Positions 51,203 to 58,959 of a DNA stretch of 64,000 nucleotides are shown here, in pieces. The translations under genes and the position numbers were made by a program. The first letter of the stretch is position 1; each line of letters starts with the position of its first letter. Origin of the DNA: Flavobacterium poyangense (GTDB lineage: Bacteria; Bacteroidota; Bacteroidia; Flavobacteriales; Flavobacteriaceae). Under the pieces are notes generated by a model. That model did no database searches and was not told the origin of the DNA. It saw only the letters and a list, made by a program, of their open reading frames with translations. The stretch lies in assembly GCF_011751075.1 (NCBI RefSeq), contig NZ_JAALLN010000002.1:514709-578708 (forward strand), in the 5' to 3' direction.

Positions 51203-51560
51203 TTGACTTTATTCCAATAAAAAAGGTGGAATTTCTTCCACCTTTTTTGCCCCAAATCTACCATATACTTAACCTACTAATGTTATGGTATAGTAAATGT
51301 AGTTTAGTGATATTGTATTGTCAAACATTTCAGATGAACTGCAAATATATTCGATGAAATGCGTAATTTCTTACCCTGAACATTTCCTTGACTTTATTCC
51401 AATAAAAAAGGTGGAATTACTTCCACCCTTTTTGCCCCAAATCTACCATAAACTTAACCTACTAATGTTATGGTAGTTCAAAAGTATCGTAGCAGATCGA
51501 TTTCGCCAAACATTTAAGATAAAAAGCAAAAAAAACCGATGAAATGCATAAATTAACCTT
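51203..51560. repeat. Two direct copies of a 185-bp hairpin-bearing repeat
   Basis: Copy 1 starts at 51203 and copy 2 at 51388, offset 185 bp. The first 87 bp (TTGACTTTATTCCAATAAAA through AATGTTATGGTA) are almost identical; the remaining part is recognisable but diverged (CAAACATTT, CGATGAAATGC). Each copy holds two hairpins: GGTGGAA/TTCCACC and TACCATA/TATGGTA. It lies between the 3' ends of sodA and the PurF-like gene. No gene is seen in 50880-51576. Confidence 0.85.
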
Positions 51561-51576
51561 TTGTTAATATTTTTTT

Positions 51577-53475
51577 CTAATAAGCTCTTGCGTCTTTTCC
51601 TTCGTAAAAATTCATGAAAGCTCGGTTTACAACGCGGTTTCCTCCCGGTGTAGGGTAGTCTCCGGTGAAATACCAGTCTCCAAGATTTTTAGGACAGGCG
51701 ATATGCAGGTCTTCTACTTTTTGGAATATGATTTTTACTTCGGCATTGATTTCCGGAGAGCTTAACATCTCAGCGATTTTGTCTGAAATCTCTTCCGGCG
51801 TAAATGGATCGTAAATAGCAGTTACATAATTTACAACATCAGTATCTACGAAGTTTTCCTGTGCTTTACATTTGGTGTAAACTTCGTCTACTATATGATA
51901 TAAGTTTCTTTCTTTTAATAAAGCTAATGCCGCTCTGAAAGCAACAAGACCTTCCAGTTTTGCCATATCAATTCCGTAACAATCCGGGTAACGAATTTGC
52001 GGTGCTGATGAAACAATTACAATACGCTTAGGATTTAAACGATCCATCATTTTAATGATACTCATTTTAAGGGTAGTACCACGAACAATACTGTCGTCAA
52101 TAATAACTAAGTTGTCTGTTGGTTTAATTACCCCGTAAGTAACATCATAAACGTGTGCTACTAAGTCATCACGGCTGCTGTCTTCTGTAATAAAGGTTCT
52201 AAGTTTAGCATCTTTAATCGCTACTTTTTCTGTACGGATTTTTACAGCTAATAATTCCTGTAAAGTCTCGGTGGTAAGTGTGTTGCGGTTTTCTAAGATG
52301 TAATTGTTTTTACGCTGATTCAGGAAGTCCTGAGCCGCTTCAACTAAACCATAAAAAGAAGTTTCAGCTGTATTTGGAATATAAGAGAAAACAGTGTTGT
52401 CTGTATCGCTGTCAATAGATTTAAGAACCGCAGGTAAAATCAGTTTACCTAAATTTTTACGCTCCTGGTAAATTTCAGCATCACTTCCTCGGGAGAAATA
52501 GATTCTTTCAAATGAACAAGCTTTTTTTACGGTTGGTTCCAAAATTTGATCCATTGAAACTTTTCCGTTTTTCTTGATGATCAGGGCGCTTCCCGGTTCG
52601 ATTTCCTGAACACTTTCAAAAGGAACATTAAATACAGTCTGAATTACCGGACGCTCAGAAGCAACTACTACCACTTCGTCATCCTGATAGAAATAAGCAG
52701 GGCGAATTCCGGCAGGATCTCTAAAGACAAAAGCGTCACCATGACCCAATAAACCGGCCATTGCGTAACCACCATCTAAATTTTTAGCGGAACGGGTTAA
52801 TATTTTTGCGATATCCAAACGTTCTGCAATGACAGGAGAAGCTTCTCTTTTAGAATAACCTTCTTGTTTGCAGTCCTGATACAATTGCATTACTTCTTTG
52901 TCCAGAAAATGACCAATTTTTTCCATTACTGTAACAGTATCAGCCATTTCTTTTGGATGTTGTCCAAGTTCAACTAAGTTTTCGAAAAGTTCCTTAACAT
53001 TTGTCATGTTGAAGTTACCTGCCAAAATCAGGTTACGGTGCATCCAGTTACTTTGACGTAAAAAAGGATGAACGCTCTCGATACTGTTTTTACCGAAAGT
53101 TCCGTAACGAACGTGTCCCAGGAATAATTCTCCTATATAAGGTATCTCTGCTTTAAGTTTGGTGATGTCATCAGCAAGTTCAGGATGCGCAGTCATTTCT
53201 TCGTTGATGCGCTCGTTGATTTGTTTAAAGACATCTTGTATAGGTTGTGCGTGATTTGAGCGGACTCTGCTTATGTAACGCTGTCCGGGTTCAACGTCAA
53301 GTTTGATGCTGGCAAAACCGGCACCATCCTGACCACGGTTGTGCTGTTTTTCCATCATTAGGTACATTTTTTGTATCCCATAAAAAGCAGTACCGTATTT
53401 TTCTTTGTAATATTCAAGCGGTTTAAGTAGTCTAACTAAGGCTATACCACATTCGTGTTTTAAAGCGTCGCTCAT
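51577..53475 (-). CDS. Amidophosphoribosyltransferase-like protein, long form
   Basis: A 632-aa protein, longer than classical PurF (about 470-510 aa). The N-terminal class II glutaminase domain has its nucleophile as Cys9 after a short propeptide (MSDALKHEC), with RGQDGAGFAS and GHVRYGTFG. The PRPP-binding loop is VIIDDSIVRGTT. It should form phosphoribosylamine from PRPP and Gln, or an analogous reaction. The extra length, with unusual inserts (about 25-60 and at the C-terminus), marks a Bacteroidota paralogue; a canonical purF probably exists elsewhere. A PfkB kinase gene lies upstream. Confidence 0.88.
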   Translation of the reverse strand: MSDALKHECGIALVRLLKPLEYYKEKYGTAFYGIQKMYLMMEKQHNRGQDGAGFASIKLDVEPGQRYISRVRSNHAQPIQDVFKQINERINEEMTAHPELADDITKLKAEIPYIGELFLGHVRYGTFGKNSIESVHPFLRQSNWMHRNLILAGNFNMTNVKELFENLVELGQHPKEMADTVTVMEKIGHFLDKEVMQLYQDCKQEGYSKREASPVIAERLDIAKILTRSAKNLDGGYAMAGLLGHGDAFVFRDPAGIRPAYFYQDDEVVVVASERPVIQTVFNVPFESVQEIEPGSALIIKKNGKVSMDQILEPTVKKACSFERIYFSRGSDAEIYQERKNLGKLILPAVLKSIDSDTDNTVFSYIPNTAETSFYGLVEAAQDFLNQRKNNYILENRNTLTTETLQELLAVKIRTEKVAIKDAKLRTFITEDSSRDDLVAHVYDVTYGVIKPTDNLVIIDDSIVRGTTLKMSIIKMMDRLNPKRIVIVSSAPQIRYPDCYGIDMAKLEGLVAFRAALALLKERNLYHIVDEVYTKCKAQENFVDTDVVNYVTAIYDPFTPEEISDKIAEMLSSPEINAEVKIIFQKVEDLHIACPKNLGDWYFTGDYPTPGGNRVVNRAFMNFYEGKDARAY

Positions 53476-53519
53476 TTTTTTTGTATTTTGTGTTGTTGTA
53501 AGTTGTATGTTAGCGTAAT

Positions 53520-53551
53520 AAAAAAAGCCCCGTTTTATCGAGGCTCTTAGG
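53520..53551 (-). terminator. Hairpin between the PfkB kinase and PurF-like genes
   Basis: AAGCCCCG and CGAGGCTCTT form an imperfect stem flanked by A/T runs, just after the kinase stop codon on the minus strand. It may end or attenuate transcription into the PurF-like gene. Confidence 0.6.
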
Positions 53552-53553
53552 CA

Positions 53554-54477
53554 TTATATTTCTATGTCAAACTGAGTTAACGATTTAAATTGTTGTAATC
53601 GAATCGCTACTTCAGTTTTACTTAATGTTTCCATCCTTTCGGTTCCAAATTTTTCTACACAGAATGAAGCTAAATTTGAACCATAAATAATTGCATTTTT
53701 CATGTTGTTAAACGAAATGTTTTCGCTTTGTGCAATGAATCCTGAAAAACCACCTGCAAAAGTGTCTCCTGCTCCTGTCGGATCAAAAACATCTTCTAAT
53801 GGTAATGCCGGAGCAAAGAATACTTCTCTGTTGTGGAATAAAAGAGCGCCGTGTTCTCCTTTTTTGATCACCACGTATTTTGGTCCCAATTCCTGGATTT
53901 TTGCTGCTGCTTTTACTAATGAATATTCTCCTGAAAGTTGTCTCGCTTCTTCATCATTGATCGTAATAACGTCTACACGTTTTATTACTTCAAGTAATTC
54001 CGGTAAAGCACAATCCATCCAGAAATTCATAGTGTCTAAAACTACTAATTTTGGTTTTTTCTCTAACTGATCTAAAACACTGCTCTGTACTAAAGGATGT
54101 AAGTTTCCTAACATCACAATATCTGCATCTTTATAGTTTTGAGGAACCTTTGGCTGAAAGTCAGCTAAAACGTTTAGTTCCGTAACGAGTGTATCTCTTG
54201 AATTTAAATCGTTGTGGTATAAACCGCTCCAAAAAAAGGTTTTTCCTCCTTTTACAATCTCGATACCAGAAATATCAATATTTTTTGAAGTTAATAAATC
54301 TAAATGTTCTTGAGGAAAATCGTCGCCAACTACAGAAACAATGGCCGATTGCAGGTTGAAAAAAGATGCTGATAAACCAATGTAAGTTGCAGCACCACCT
54401 AATATTTTATCTGTTTTTCCGAAAGGAGTTTCAATCGCGTCGAAAGCAACCGTTCCAACAATCAATAGTTTATTCAT
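53554..54477 (-). CDS. PfkB family carbohydrate/nucleoside kinase
   Basis: A 307-aa ribokinase-fold kinase. The N-terminal GGAATYIGLSASFF sits in the sugar-binding region, and the C-terminal signature DPTGAGDTFAGGFSG holds the catalytic Asp and the anion hole. The substrate is not determined; adenosine-, ribose- or fructose-type kinases share these features. It lies upstream of the PurF-like gene on the same strand, which hints at a nucleoside or ribose substrate. A perfect palindrome overlaps its promoter. Confidence 0.9.
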   Translation of the reverse strand: MNKLLIVGTVAFDAIETPFGKTDKILGGAATYIGLSASFFNLQSAIVSVVGDDFPQEHLDLLTSKNIDISGIEIVKGGKTFFWSGLYHNDLNSRDTLVTELNVLADFQPKVPQNYKDADIVMLGNLHPLVQSSVLDQLEKKPKLVVLDTMNFWMDCALPELLEVIKRVDVITINDEEARQLSGEYSLVKAAAKIQELGPKYVVIKKGEHGALLFHNREVFFAPALPLEDVFDPTGAGDTFAGGFSGFIAQSENISFNNMKNAIIYGSNLASFCVEKFGTERMETLSKTEVAIRLQQFKSLTQFDIEI

Positions 54478-54500
54478 TTTATGAATTTCGAATTAGGGTG

Positions 54501-54532
54501 CAAAGATACTTCATAAGTTGCAATATTGCAAC
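54501..54532 (-). promoter_or_regulatory. Promoter with overlapping palindrome for the PfkB kinase
   Basis: On the minus strand TTG at 54531-54529 and TATCTTTG at 54508-54501 are 20 bp apart and fit the Bacteroidota consensus. GTTGCAATATTGCAAC, a perfect 16-bp palindrome at 54517-54532, spans the -33 region and spacer, so a repressor bound there would block RNA polymerase. The transcript would begin near 54494, 17 nt before the ATG. Confidence 0.6.
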
Positions 54533-54692
54533 GGTTTACACTCTCAAAATTTTCATAAAAGAATTATTGTAATTTCGAAGTAAAAAGCTTGTAAATGAAT
54601 TAGTTAAAAATGATTTTTCAGGAAAATTTAAAATATGTTTTCAAGATTTAAAATGCAACTTATATTTTGTAAAAAAAAACACTTTTCTTTTT

Positions 54693-55034
54693 TTATTTAA
54701 GTTTTTTAAATGAGGACGTTTTTCTTTTTCCGCTTAAAACACTTAGAATAGTGATTTTAAAATTTTTAATTCTAAATACAATCAACCAGGTTTTATAAGT
54801 TGCTTCTCTGTAAGTTTTAGATTTTGTAGGCAAGTTTTCACATTCAGAATAAATTAAAGGATTATCAATAATTTTCCTCATTGTTTTATTTATTCCTTCA
54901 CCAATCTTAATTGCATTTAAAGGCTGATGTTTTTCAAATGCGATGTAATCAATAACTTCTTGTAAATTAAGAAAATAATTCTCTGTAATATCTATGGTAT
55001 ACTGTTTTGAATTTTCAACTTCTTTTCTTCCCAT
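54693..55034 (-). CDS. RelE/ParE-type toxin
   Basis: A 113-aa small basic protein. The pattern SKQYTIDITENYFLNLQEVIDYI, with REATYKTWLIVFRIKN and LSVLSGKRK, fits the ParE/RelE toxin fold. It would act on gyrase or on ribosome-bound mRNA, depending on subfamily. It overlaps the upstream 84-aa gene by 43 nt, so the two are co-translated. This is the usual antitoxin-then-toxin order of a type II system. Confidence 0.82.
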   Translation of the reverse strand: MGRKEVENSKQYTIDITENYFLNLQEVIDYIAFEKHQPLNAIKIGEGINKTMRKIIDNPLIYSECENLPTKSKTYREATYKTWLIVFRIKNFKITILSVLSGKRKTSSFKKLK

Positions 55035-55246
55035 TTTTCATTAAACTGCTCAAGAGACATTGTGGAAGATTTTTCGGCATTTTTAATCCATTTTACAAAG
55101 TCTTCTTTAGATAAATTACTTTCAATCTGATCTATTTCTTTTTCAAAATTGATTGACGCTTTCAATGAATTACCAGCGGAATTTTTTGGAATTTCTAAAT
55201 AAAGGTCAATTATGTTATCCTTAGGAGTAATGGTTTTGCGTATCAT
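54992..55246 (-). CDS. Putative antitoxin of the RelE/ParE pair
   Basis: An 84-aa acidic protein from ATG 55246 (MIRKTITPKDNIIDLYLEIP). It resembles a small antitoxin: an N-terminal beta strand section followed by helices (about 30-75) rich in Lys/Glu. The frame runs further upstream (to 55342), but a -7 box at 55271-55278 supports the internal start. It precedes and overlaps the toxin gene. I do not recognise a named antitoxin family. Confidence 0.7.
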   Translation of the reverse strand: MIRKTITPKDNIIDLYLEIPKNSAGNSLKASINFEKEIDQIESNLSKEDFVKWIKNAEKSSTMSLEQFNEKWEEKKLKIQNSIP

Positions 55247-55270
55247 CTTTGGTAAATTTAACGAACGGTA

Positions 55271-55278
55271 CAAAGTTA
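55271..55278 (-). promoter_or_regulatory. -7 box of the toxin-antitoxin pair
   Basis: The minus strand reads TAACTTTG, an exact TAnnTTTG match 25 nt upstream of the antitoxin ATG, with TTTCGG about 18 bp further up as a weak -33 element. Confidence 0.5.
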
Positions 55279-55319
55279 TGAAAAATATAGATCCGAAATT
55301 ATATTTTAGATGATATTTC

Positions 55320-55715
55320 TTACAGTTTGTATTTCTTGTCAAAATAGTTTTTCAACAATCCAAGCTGAATAAGCATCATAAAAGGGACAACTAAAATAGC
55401 ATATAAAACATTTTCAGAAAAATGTATTCCTGAAAAAAGTGCTGAAATTTTATCAGCATACGTTTTTCCAATTTCTAAATTATAATAGGTTCTGGCAAAA
55501 AATGATGAATAAACAACCAAAGCAATCAAACCGAATCCAATCATAAACCAGGTAAATCTAGAAATTAAAGGCTTATAGATTTTGGTTTTACTCTGTTCGG
55601 CCACTAAAACCTGAGCCATTACTTTTGAGGTAAAATCAACTGAAGGCGAATCCAAAGTTGTTTCGCTCATCATTTCATCAATAAGATTTTCTATATTTTT
55701 ATCGCTCTCTTTCAT
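55320..55715 (-). CDS. Membrane protein coupled to ECF sigma factor, candidate anti-sigma
   Basis: A 131-aa protein. A soluble acidic N-terminal part (about 1-45) leads to two TM helices (about 50-72 and 98-118). The start overlaps the upstream sigma factor gene by 17 nt, as usual for sigma/anti-sigma pairs. The N-terminal region lacks a zinc-binding HxxxCxxC motif, so it is not a ZAS-type anti-sigma. An anti-sigma role is inferred from coupling and topology. Confidence 0.75.
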   Translation of the reverse strand: MKESDKNIENLIDEMMSETTLDSPSVDFTSKVMAQVLVAEQSKTKIYKPLISRFTWFMIGFGLIALVVYSSFFARTYYNLEIGKTYADKISALFSGIHFSENVLYAILVVPFMMLIQLGLLKNYFDKKYKL

Positions 55716-56286
55716 AACACTTTACTATTTCCGGTTCTAATTGCTTTTTCAAAATTACGGCTAATTTCTGTCGGCTTCTGAATAATTTTACTTTGGCATT
55801 GTTGGTGGAAATATTCATGATTTTTCCAATTTCATCTAAATTCTGATCATCGAAATAAAATAAGGTCAACAGGAAGTTGTCTTCACTTGGTAACAAATTT
55901 AAACAATTTTGAATGGTTTGCCTCTTTTCTTTTTCTTCTAATGTACTCAGCGCATTGTCCATTGTTTTGATTAGGTGTGCCGAAAATTCATCAATCGAGA
56001 TATTATTTTCTTCTTTTTTATTTTTCTTCAAACGATCTAAGCAGGTGTTGTAGGCAATTTTATAAATCCAGGTAGAAAATTTCGAATCTCCTTTAAACTT
56101 ACTCAAAGAAGAATAAATTTTGATAAAAGTATCTTGTGCTACCTCTTCTGCTTCTTCTCTGTTTTTGACCATTTTGAGCGCCAAAGTAAAAATCATATCC
56201 TTATAACGATTGACCAACACGGCAAAAGAATTACTGTCGCCCTGTATAATTAAATGGATGTAATGCTGGTCATCTAAAGTACTCAT
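55699..56286 (-). CDS. ECF sigma factor, probably autoregulated
   Basis: A 195-aa sigma-70 family factor. Region 2 contains FAVLVNRYKDMIFTLALKMV, EEAEEVAQDTFIKIYSSLSKF and the -10 recognition helix KFSTWIYKIAYNTCLDRLK; region 4 includes CLNLLPSEDNFLLTLFYFDD and IGKIMNISTNNAKVKLFRSR. An ECF-type promoter (GTAACC-N16-CGTCC) lies immediately upstream and a second identical one precedes the gene at 56799, which strongly suggests autoregulation and a two-gene regulon here. The predicted transcript starts at or just before the ATG, so the mRNA may be leaderless. Confidence 0.9.
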   Translation of the reverse strand: MSTLDDQHYIHLIIQGDSNSFAVLVNRYKDMIFTLALKMVKNREEAEEVAQDTFIKIYSSLSKFKGDSKFSTWIYKIAYNTCLDRLKKNKKEENNISIDEFSAHLIKTMDNALSTLEEKEKRQTIQNCLNLLPSEDNFLLTLFYFDDQNLDEIGKIMNISTNNAKVKLFRSRQKLAVILKKQLEPEIVKCYERER

Positions 56287-56294
56287 ATTATATA

Positions 56295-56321
56295 GGACGA
56301 CAGGTTGTCTCTTTAGGTTAC
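56295..56321 (-). promoter_or_regulatory. ECF-type promoter of the sigma factor gene (autoregulatory candidate)
   Basis: On the minus strand GTAACC (56321-56316), a 16-bp spacer and CGTCC (56299-56295) with TATATA behind match the AAC/CGTC style of ECF promoters. The same elements and the same spacing recur upstream of the gene at 56799. Confidence 0.75.
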
Positions 56322-56737
56322 AGGTTTCTTGCGAAAAATTCTAAAAATTTTTAAATTCCAAGTTTCAAGTTTCAAGTTCCAAGTTTCGGGTTTCAATGGG
56401 TGTGATTAAGTTTGTGTGTTTAACCGCAAAGGGCGCAAAGGTTTACGCAGGGTGCGGAGAGGGTTTTTTAATGATGGCTTTCTTGGGTACGGGGAAATAT
56501 CGCAAAGGTTTTTGATGTTTGTTCCTTTGGAATGGGTCGAATTATTATCTCTTTGTTTTGTCGGATTTGCAAAATAATTATATGAACCCGCTAAGATTTA
56601 CTTATATATAGGTAAAGTTAAAAAAAATCAAACAATGATCGCAAGATCATTATATAGGAAACCCAAAACCCAAAACCCAAAACCACCCGCTTGGAATTTG
56701 GAATTTAAAAAAATTTGAAATTTTTCTCAAGAACTTT

Positions 56738-56764
56738 GTAACCTAATCAGAAAACCCCTCGTCC
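56738..56764 (+). promoter_or_regulatory. ECF-type promoter of the 115-aa membrane protein gene
   Basis: GTAACC (56738-56743), 16 bp, CGTCC (56760-56764), TATATA: identical elements and spacing to the promoter of the divergent sigma gene. The start site near 56772 leaves a 27-nt leader before the ATG at 56799. Confidence 0.75.
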
Positions 56765-56798
56765 TATATAGTATCAATCAATTAAAATTATAATAATT

Positions 56799-57146
56799 AT
56801 GGATGTGAGAATTTTAATCCCAATCAGTTTTTTCTTTATGATCTTTGGAATTGTTTACCTGATTTATTCTACAAGAAATAGAGAACGTTTAGCATTAATC
56901 GAAAAAGGTGTTGATGCCAGTATTTTTTTTGAAGGCAGAGGAAAAGGAGCTCCGATGTGGAAGATCTTTATCTTAAATACCGCTTTTCTCTTAATTGGAA
57001 TTGGTGTTGGTCTTTTTATCGCTTTGTTTTTAGTGACCTATACGCAAATGAATTCAGATGTAGTTTATCCGGCAACGATTATTACAATGTCTGGAGCTGG
57101 TCTGCTTGTTGGATTTAGTAAAGCTAAAGATTTAGACAAAGCGTAA
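56799..57146 (+). CDS. Small membrane protein, candidate ECF sigma target
   Basis: A 115-aa protein with three TM helices (about 5-25, 55-78 and 88-108). The sequence between helices 1 and 2 (RNRERLALIEKGVDASIF) is reminiscent of DUF6249-type proteins; I am not certain. It shares an ECF promoter with the divergent sigma factor gene, so it is probably induced by it, perhaps in envelope stress. A bidirectional terminator follows. Confidence 0.8.
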   Translation: MDVRILIPISFFFMIFGIVYLIYSTRNRERLALIEKGVDASIFFEGRGKGAPMWKIFILNTAFLLIGIGVGLFIALFLVTYTQMNSDVVYPATIITMSGAGLLVGFSKAKDLDKA

Positions 57147-57165
57147 AAAATTAAATTAGTAAAAA

Positions 57166-57202
57166 AATAACGCATCGAAAATAAAATCTGATGCGTTATT
57201 TT
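57166..57202. terminator. Bidirectional terminator
   Basis: AATAACGCATC and GATGCGTTATT form an 11-bp stem with A and T runs on either side, between the convergent 115-aa membrane protein gene and rnhA. Confidence 0.85.
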
Positions 57203-57203
57203 T

Positions 57204-57683
57204 TTATTCTTTAGAAGCGACAGTCTCGTAATAAACATCAACTGATAATTTTGGTTGCATCGAGGCCATAACGGCCAATTGATCACAGCGTTCGTTTTGA
57301 GGATGGTTGTTATGCCCTTTGATCCATTTAAAATCGACTTGGTGTTTTCGGTAAACGATTAAAAAACGTTTCCATAAGTCCGGGTTTTTTTTGCCGGTGT
57401 AGCCTTTTTTCTCCCAGCCGAAAACCCATTTTTTGAGAACAGAATCAACGACATATTTTGAATCTGAAATGACCAAAACCGTCATGTTTGGATTTTTAAG
57501 TTTTTCGAGACCAACAATAACAGCCAAAAGCTCCATTCTATTATTGGTTGTAAGGCGGAAGCCCTCGTAAAATTCTTTTTTATGTGGTGTTCCAACCAGT
57601 TCCATGACTACGCCGTACCCTCCGTTTCCCGGGTTTCCCTTTGCCGCTCCATCTGTGTATATGTGTACTTGGTGTTGGTTCAT
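57204..57683 (-). CDS. rnhA: Ribonuclease HI
   Basis: A 159-aa RNase H1. Catalytic residues are Asp in IYTDGAAKGNPGNGG, Glu in NRMELLAVI, Asp in VISDSKYVVD, and His/Asp in WIKGHNNHPQNERCDQLA. The basic KKWVFGWEKKGYTGKKN loop matches the substrate-binding handle. It degrades RNA of RNA-DNA hybrids. It lies near purN on the same strand but with a 59-nt gap. Length is normal. Confidence 0.95.
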   Translation of the reverse strand: MNQHQVHIYTDGAAKGNPGNGGYGVVMELVGTPHKKEFYEGFRLTTNNRMELLAVIVGLEKLKNPNMTVLVISDSKYVVDSVLKKWVFGWEKKGYTGKKNPDLWKRFLIVYRKHQVDFKWIKGHNNHPQNERCDQLAVMASMQPKLSVDVYYETVASKE

Positions 57684-57742
57684 TGTTGAATTGTAGATTG
57701 TGCCCTTCGGTTTCGCTCAGGGTGACATTAGTTTTTTTGCAC

Positions 57743-58306
57743 TTAGTCCTCCAGTAATCTTGAAATAATTACAGGGAAATACTTTTGTTCCAGTTCGTGA
57801 ATCTTTTCGGCTACTGTTTCTGGCGTGTCCTGGTCTGTCAGGGCTACACTTTTCTGGAAAATAATAGCGCCTTCGTCATAATGTTCGTTTACAAAATGAA
57901 TGGAAATTCCGGTTTCTTTTTCTTTGTTTTCTACTACAGCCCTGTGTATGTGCATGCCGTACATTCCTTTTCCTCCATAGCTGGGTAAAAGGGCAGGATG
58001 GATGTTGATTATTTTATTAGGATATTTCTCTATTATGTTTTCCGGAAATTTCAGTAAAAAACCCGCGAGTACGATCAAATCCGGATTGATTTCGTCTATT
58101 TTTTGCACTATTTTTCTTTCCGGAAGTTCGTTTTTAGAAAAGATTTCGACAGGAATTTGATGATTTTTTGCTCTTTCAATGACTTTTGCCGAAGCATTAT
58201 TGGTAAAGACAGAAACGACATTGGCAATTTTGGTTTTTGCAAAATGTTTTATAATATTTTCTGCATTACTTCCTGATCCTGAGGCAAAAACAATAATTTT
58301 TTTCAT
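57743..58306 (-). CDS. purN: Phosphoribosylglycinamide formyltransferase
   Basis: A 187-aa GAR transformylase. The phosphate loop FASGSGSNAENI is at the N-terminus; the catalytic Asn-His-Asp set is in INIHPALLPSYGGKGMYG (Asn, His) and HYDEGAIIFQ (Asp). It transfers a formyl group from 10-formyl-THF to GAR in de novo purine synthesis. It is transcribed away from acpP; the two share an AT-rich divergent region. Confidence 0.95.
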   Translation of the reverse strand: MKKIIVFASGSGSNAENIIKHFAKTKIANVVSVFTNNASAKVIERAKNHQIPVEIFSKNELPERKIVQKIDEINPDLIVLAGFLLKFPENIIEKYPNKIINIHPALLPSYGGKGMYGMHIHRAVVENKEKETGISIHFVNEHYDEGAIIFQKSVALTDQDTPETVAEKIHELEQKYFPVIISRLLED

Positions 58307-58423
58307 AATCCGTTTTATATTTGAGAATGCAAAAAACGGAATAATAATCCAAAATAAATAGTATTAAAAGGGCTTTCTTGAAATTAATTTTATAAATTAG
58401 TGTCACATTTATAAACTAAATAG

Positions 58424-58452
58424 TTGTTTTAAAATAAAGTTTTTTATTTTTG
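58424..58452 (+). promoter_or_regulatory. Bacteroidota promoter of acpP
   Basis: TTG at 58424-58426 and TATTTTTG at 58445-58452 are 18 bp apart, fitting the consensus. The start site near 58458 leaves about 25 nt before the acpP ATG at 58483. Confidence 0.6.
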
Positions 58453-58482
58453 CCAACAAATTAAATTCTAAAATTAAAGATT

Positions 58483-58719
58483 ATGTCAGACATTGCATCA
58501 AGAGTAAAAGCGATTATCGTAGACAAATTAGGTGTTGACGAAAACGAAGTTGTAACAGAAGCAAGCTTCACTAATGATTTAGGAGCTGACTCATTAGACA
58601 CTGTTGAGCTTATTATGGAATTCGAAAAAGAATTTGATATCCAAATTCCAGACGATCAAGCAGAAAACATTGCTACTGTTGGTCAAGCTATTTCTTATAT
58701 CGAAGAAGCTAAAAAATAA
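58483..58719 (+). CDS. acpP: Acyl carrier protein (housekeeping)
   Basis: A 78-aa ACP with the canonical [19 protein letters not shown] motif; the Ser is phosphopantetheinylated. It is the main fatty acid synthesis carrier, followed by fabF in the standard bacterial acpP-fabF-rnc order. It differs clearly from the pigment-cluster ACPs. A long stem-loop follows, so fabF may have a separate or attenuated transcript. Confidence 0.96.
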   Translation: MSDIASRVKAIIVDKLGVDENEVVTEASFTNDLGADSLDTVELIMEFEKEFDIQIPDDQAENIATVGQAISYIEEAKK

Positions 58720-58724
58720 TAAAT

Positions 58725-58835
58725 ACACACCCGATTTTTAAAATACCAATATTTTAAATTCCAAATTCCAATTTTGGAATTTGTTTTTTTGAAATTTGAA
58801 ATTTGTTAAAAGTCGGGTGTTATTATTTTTTTAAA
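58725..58835 (+). terminator. Large stem-loop between acpP and fabF
   Basis: ACACCCGA near 58726 pairs with TCGGGTGT near 58820, and an inner AAATTCCAAATTCCA / TGGAATTTG hairpin lies between, followed by a T-run. It may reduce read-through so that acpP is made in excess over fabF. Confidence 0.7.
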
Positions 58836-58959
58836 ATTTAAATTTAGGTTGATTTTCAATCAAAAAGATATATTTATATTGTAATGCCCATAGCTCTTAA
58901 GTAACGTTATAGTTAAGACAGCATGGGTTTTATTTGTTTAAAGTACAAAATACATATTT

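Larger units (their letters stand above)
56284..56775. repeat. Mirrored duplication flanking the ECF intergenic region
   Basis: About 80 bp at 56284-56362 and the reverse complement of about 56683-56775 are homologous along their whole length, including both promoter elements, TTCTTG(A/C)GAAAAAT and AAATTCCAAG words. Between them the gap holds simple repeats (TTTCAAGTTTCAAGTTCC, CCCAAAACCCAAAACCC), a TTAACCGCAAAGGGCGCAAAGG repeat word and no gene. Confidence 0.75.

Noticed and set aside
54693-55246. Link of the RelE/ParE pair to the polymorphic toxin island
   Set aside because: They are 28 kb apart, without shared repeats or signal peptides; this is an ordinary type II module.
57690-57735. 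CCCTTCGGTTTCGCTCAGGGTGACA as an operator of rnhA
   Set aside because: It matches a common Flavobacterium interspersed repeat word rather than a specific site.
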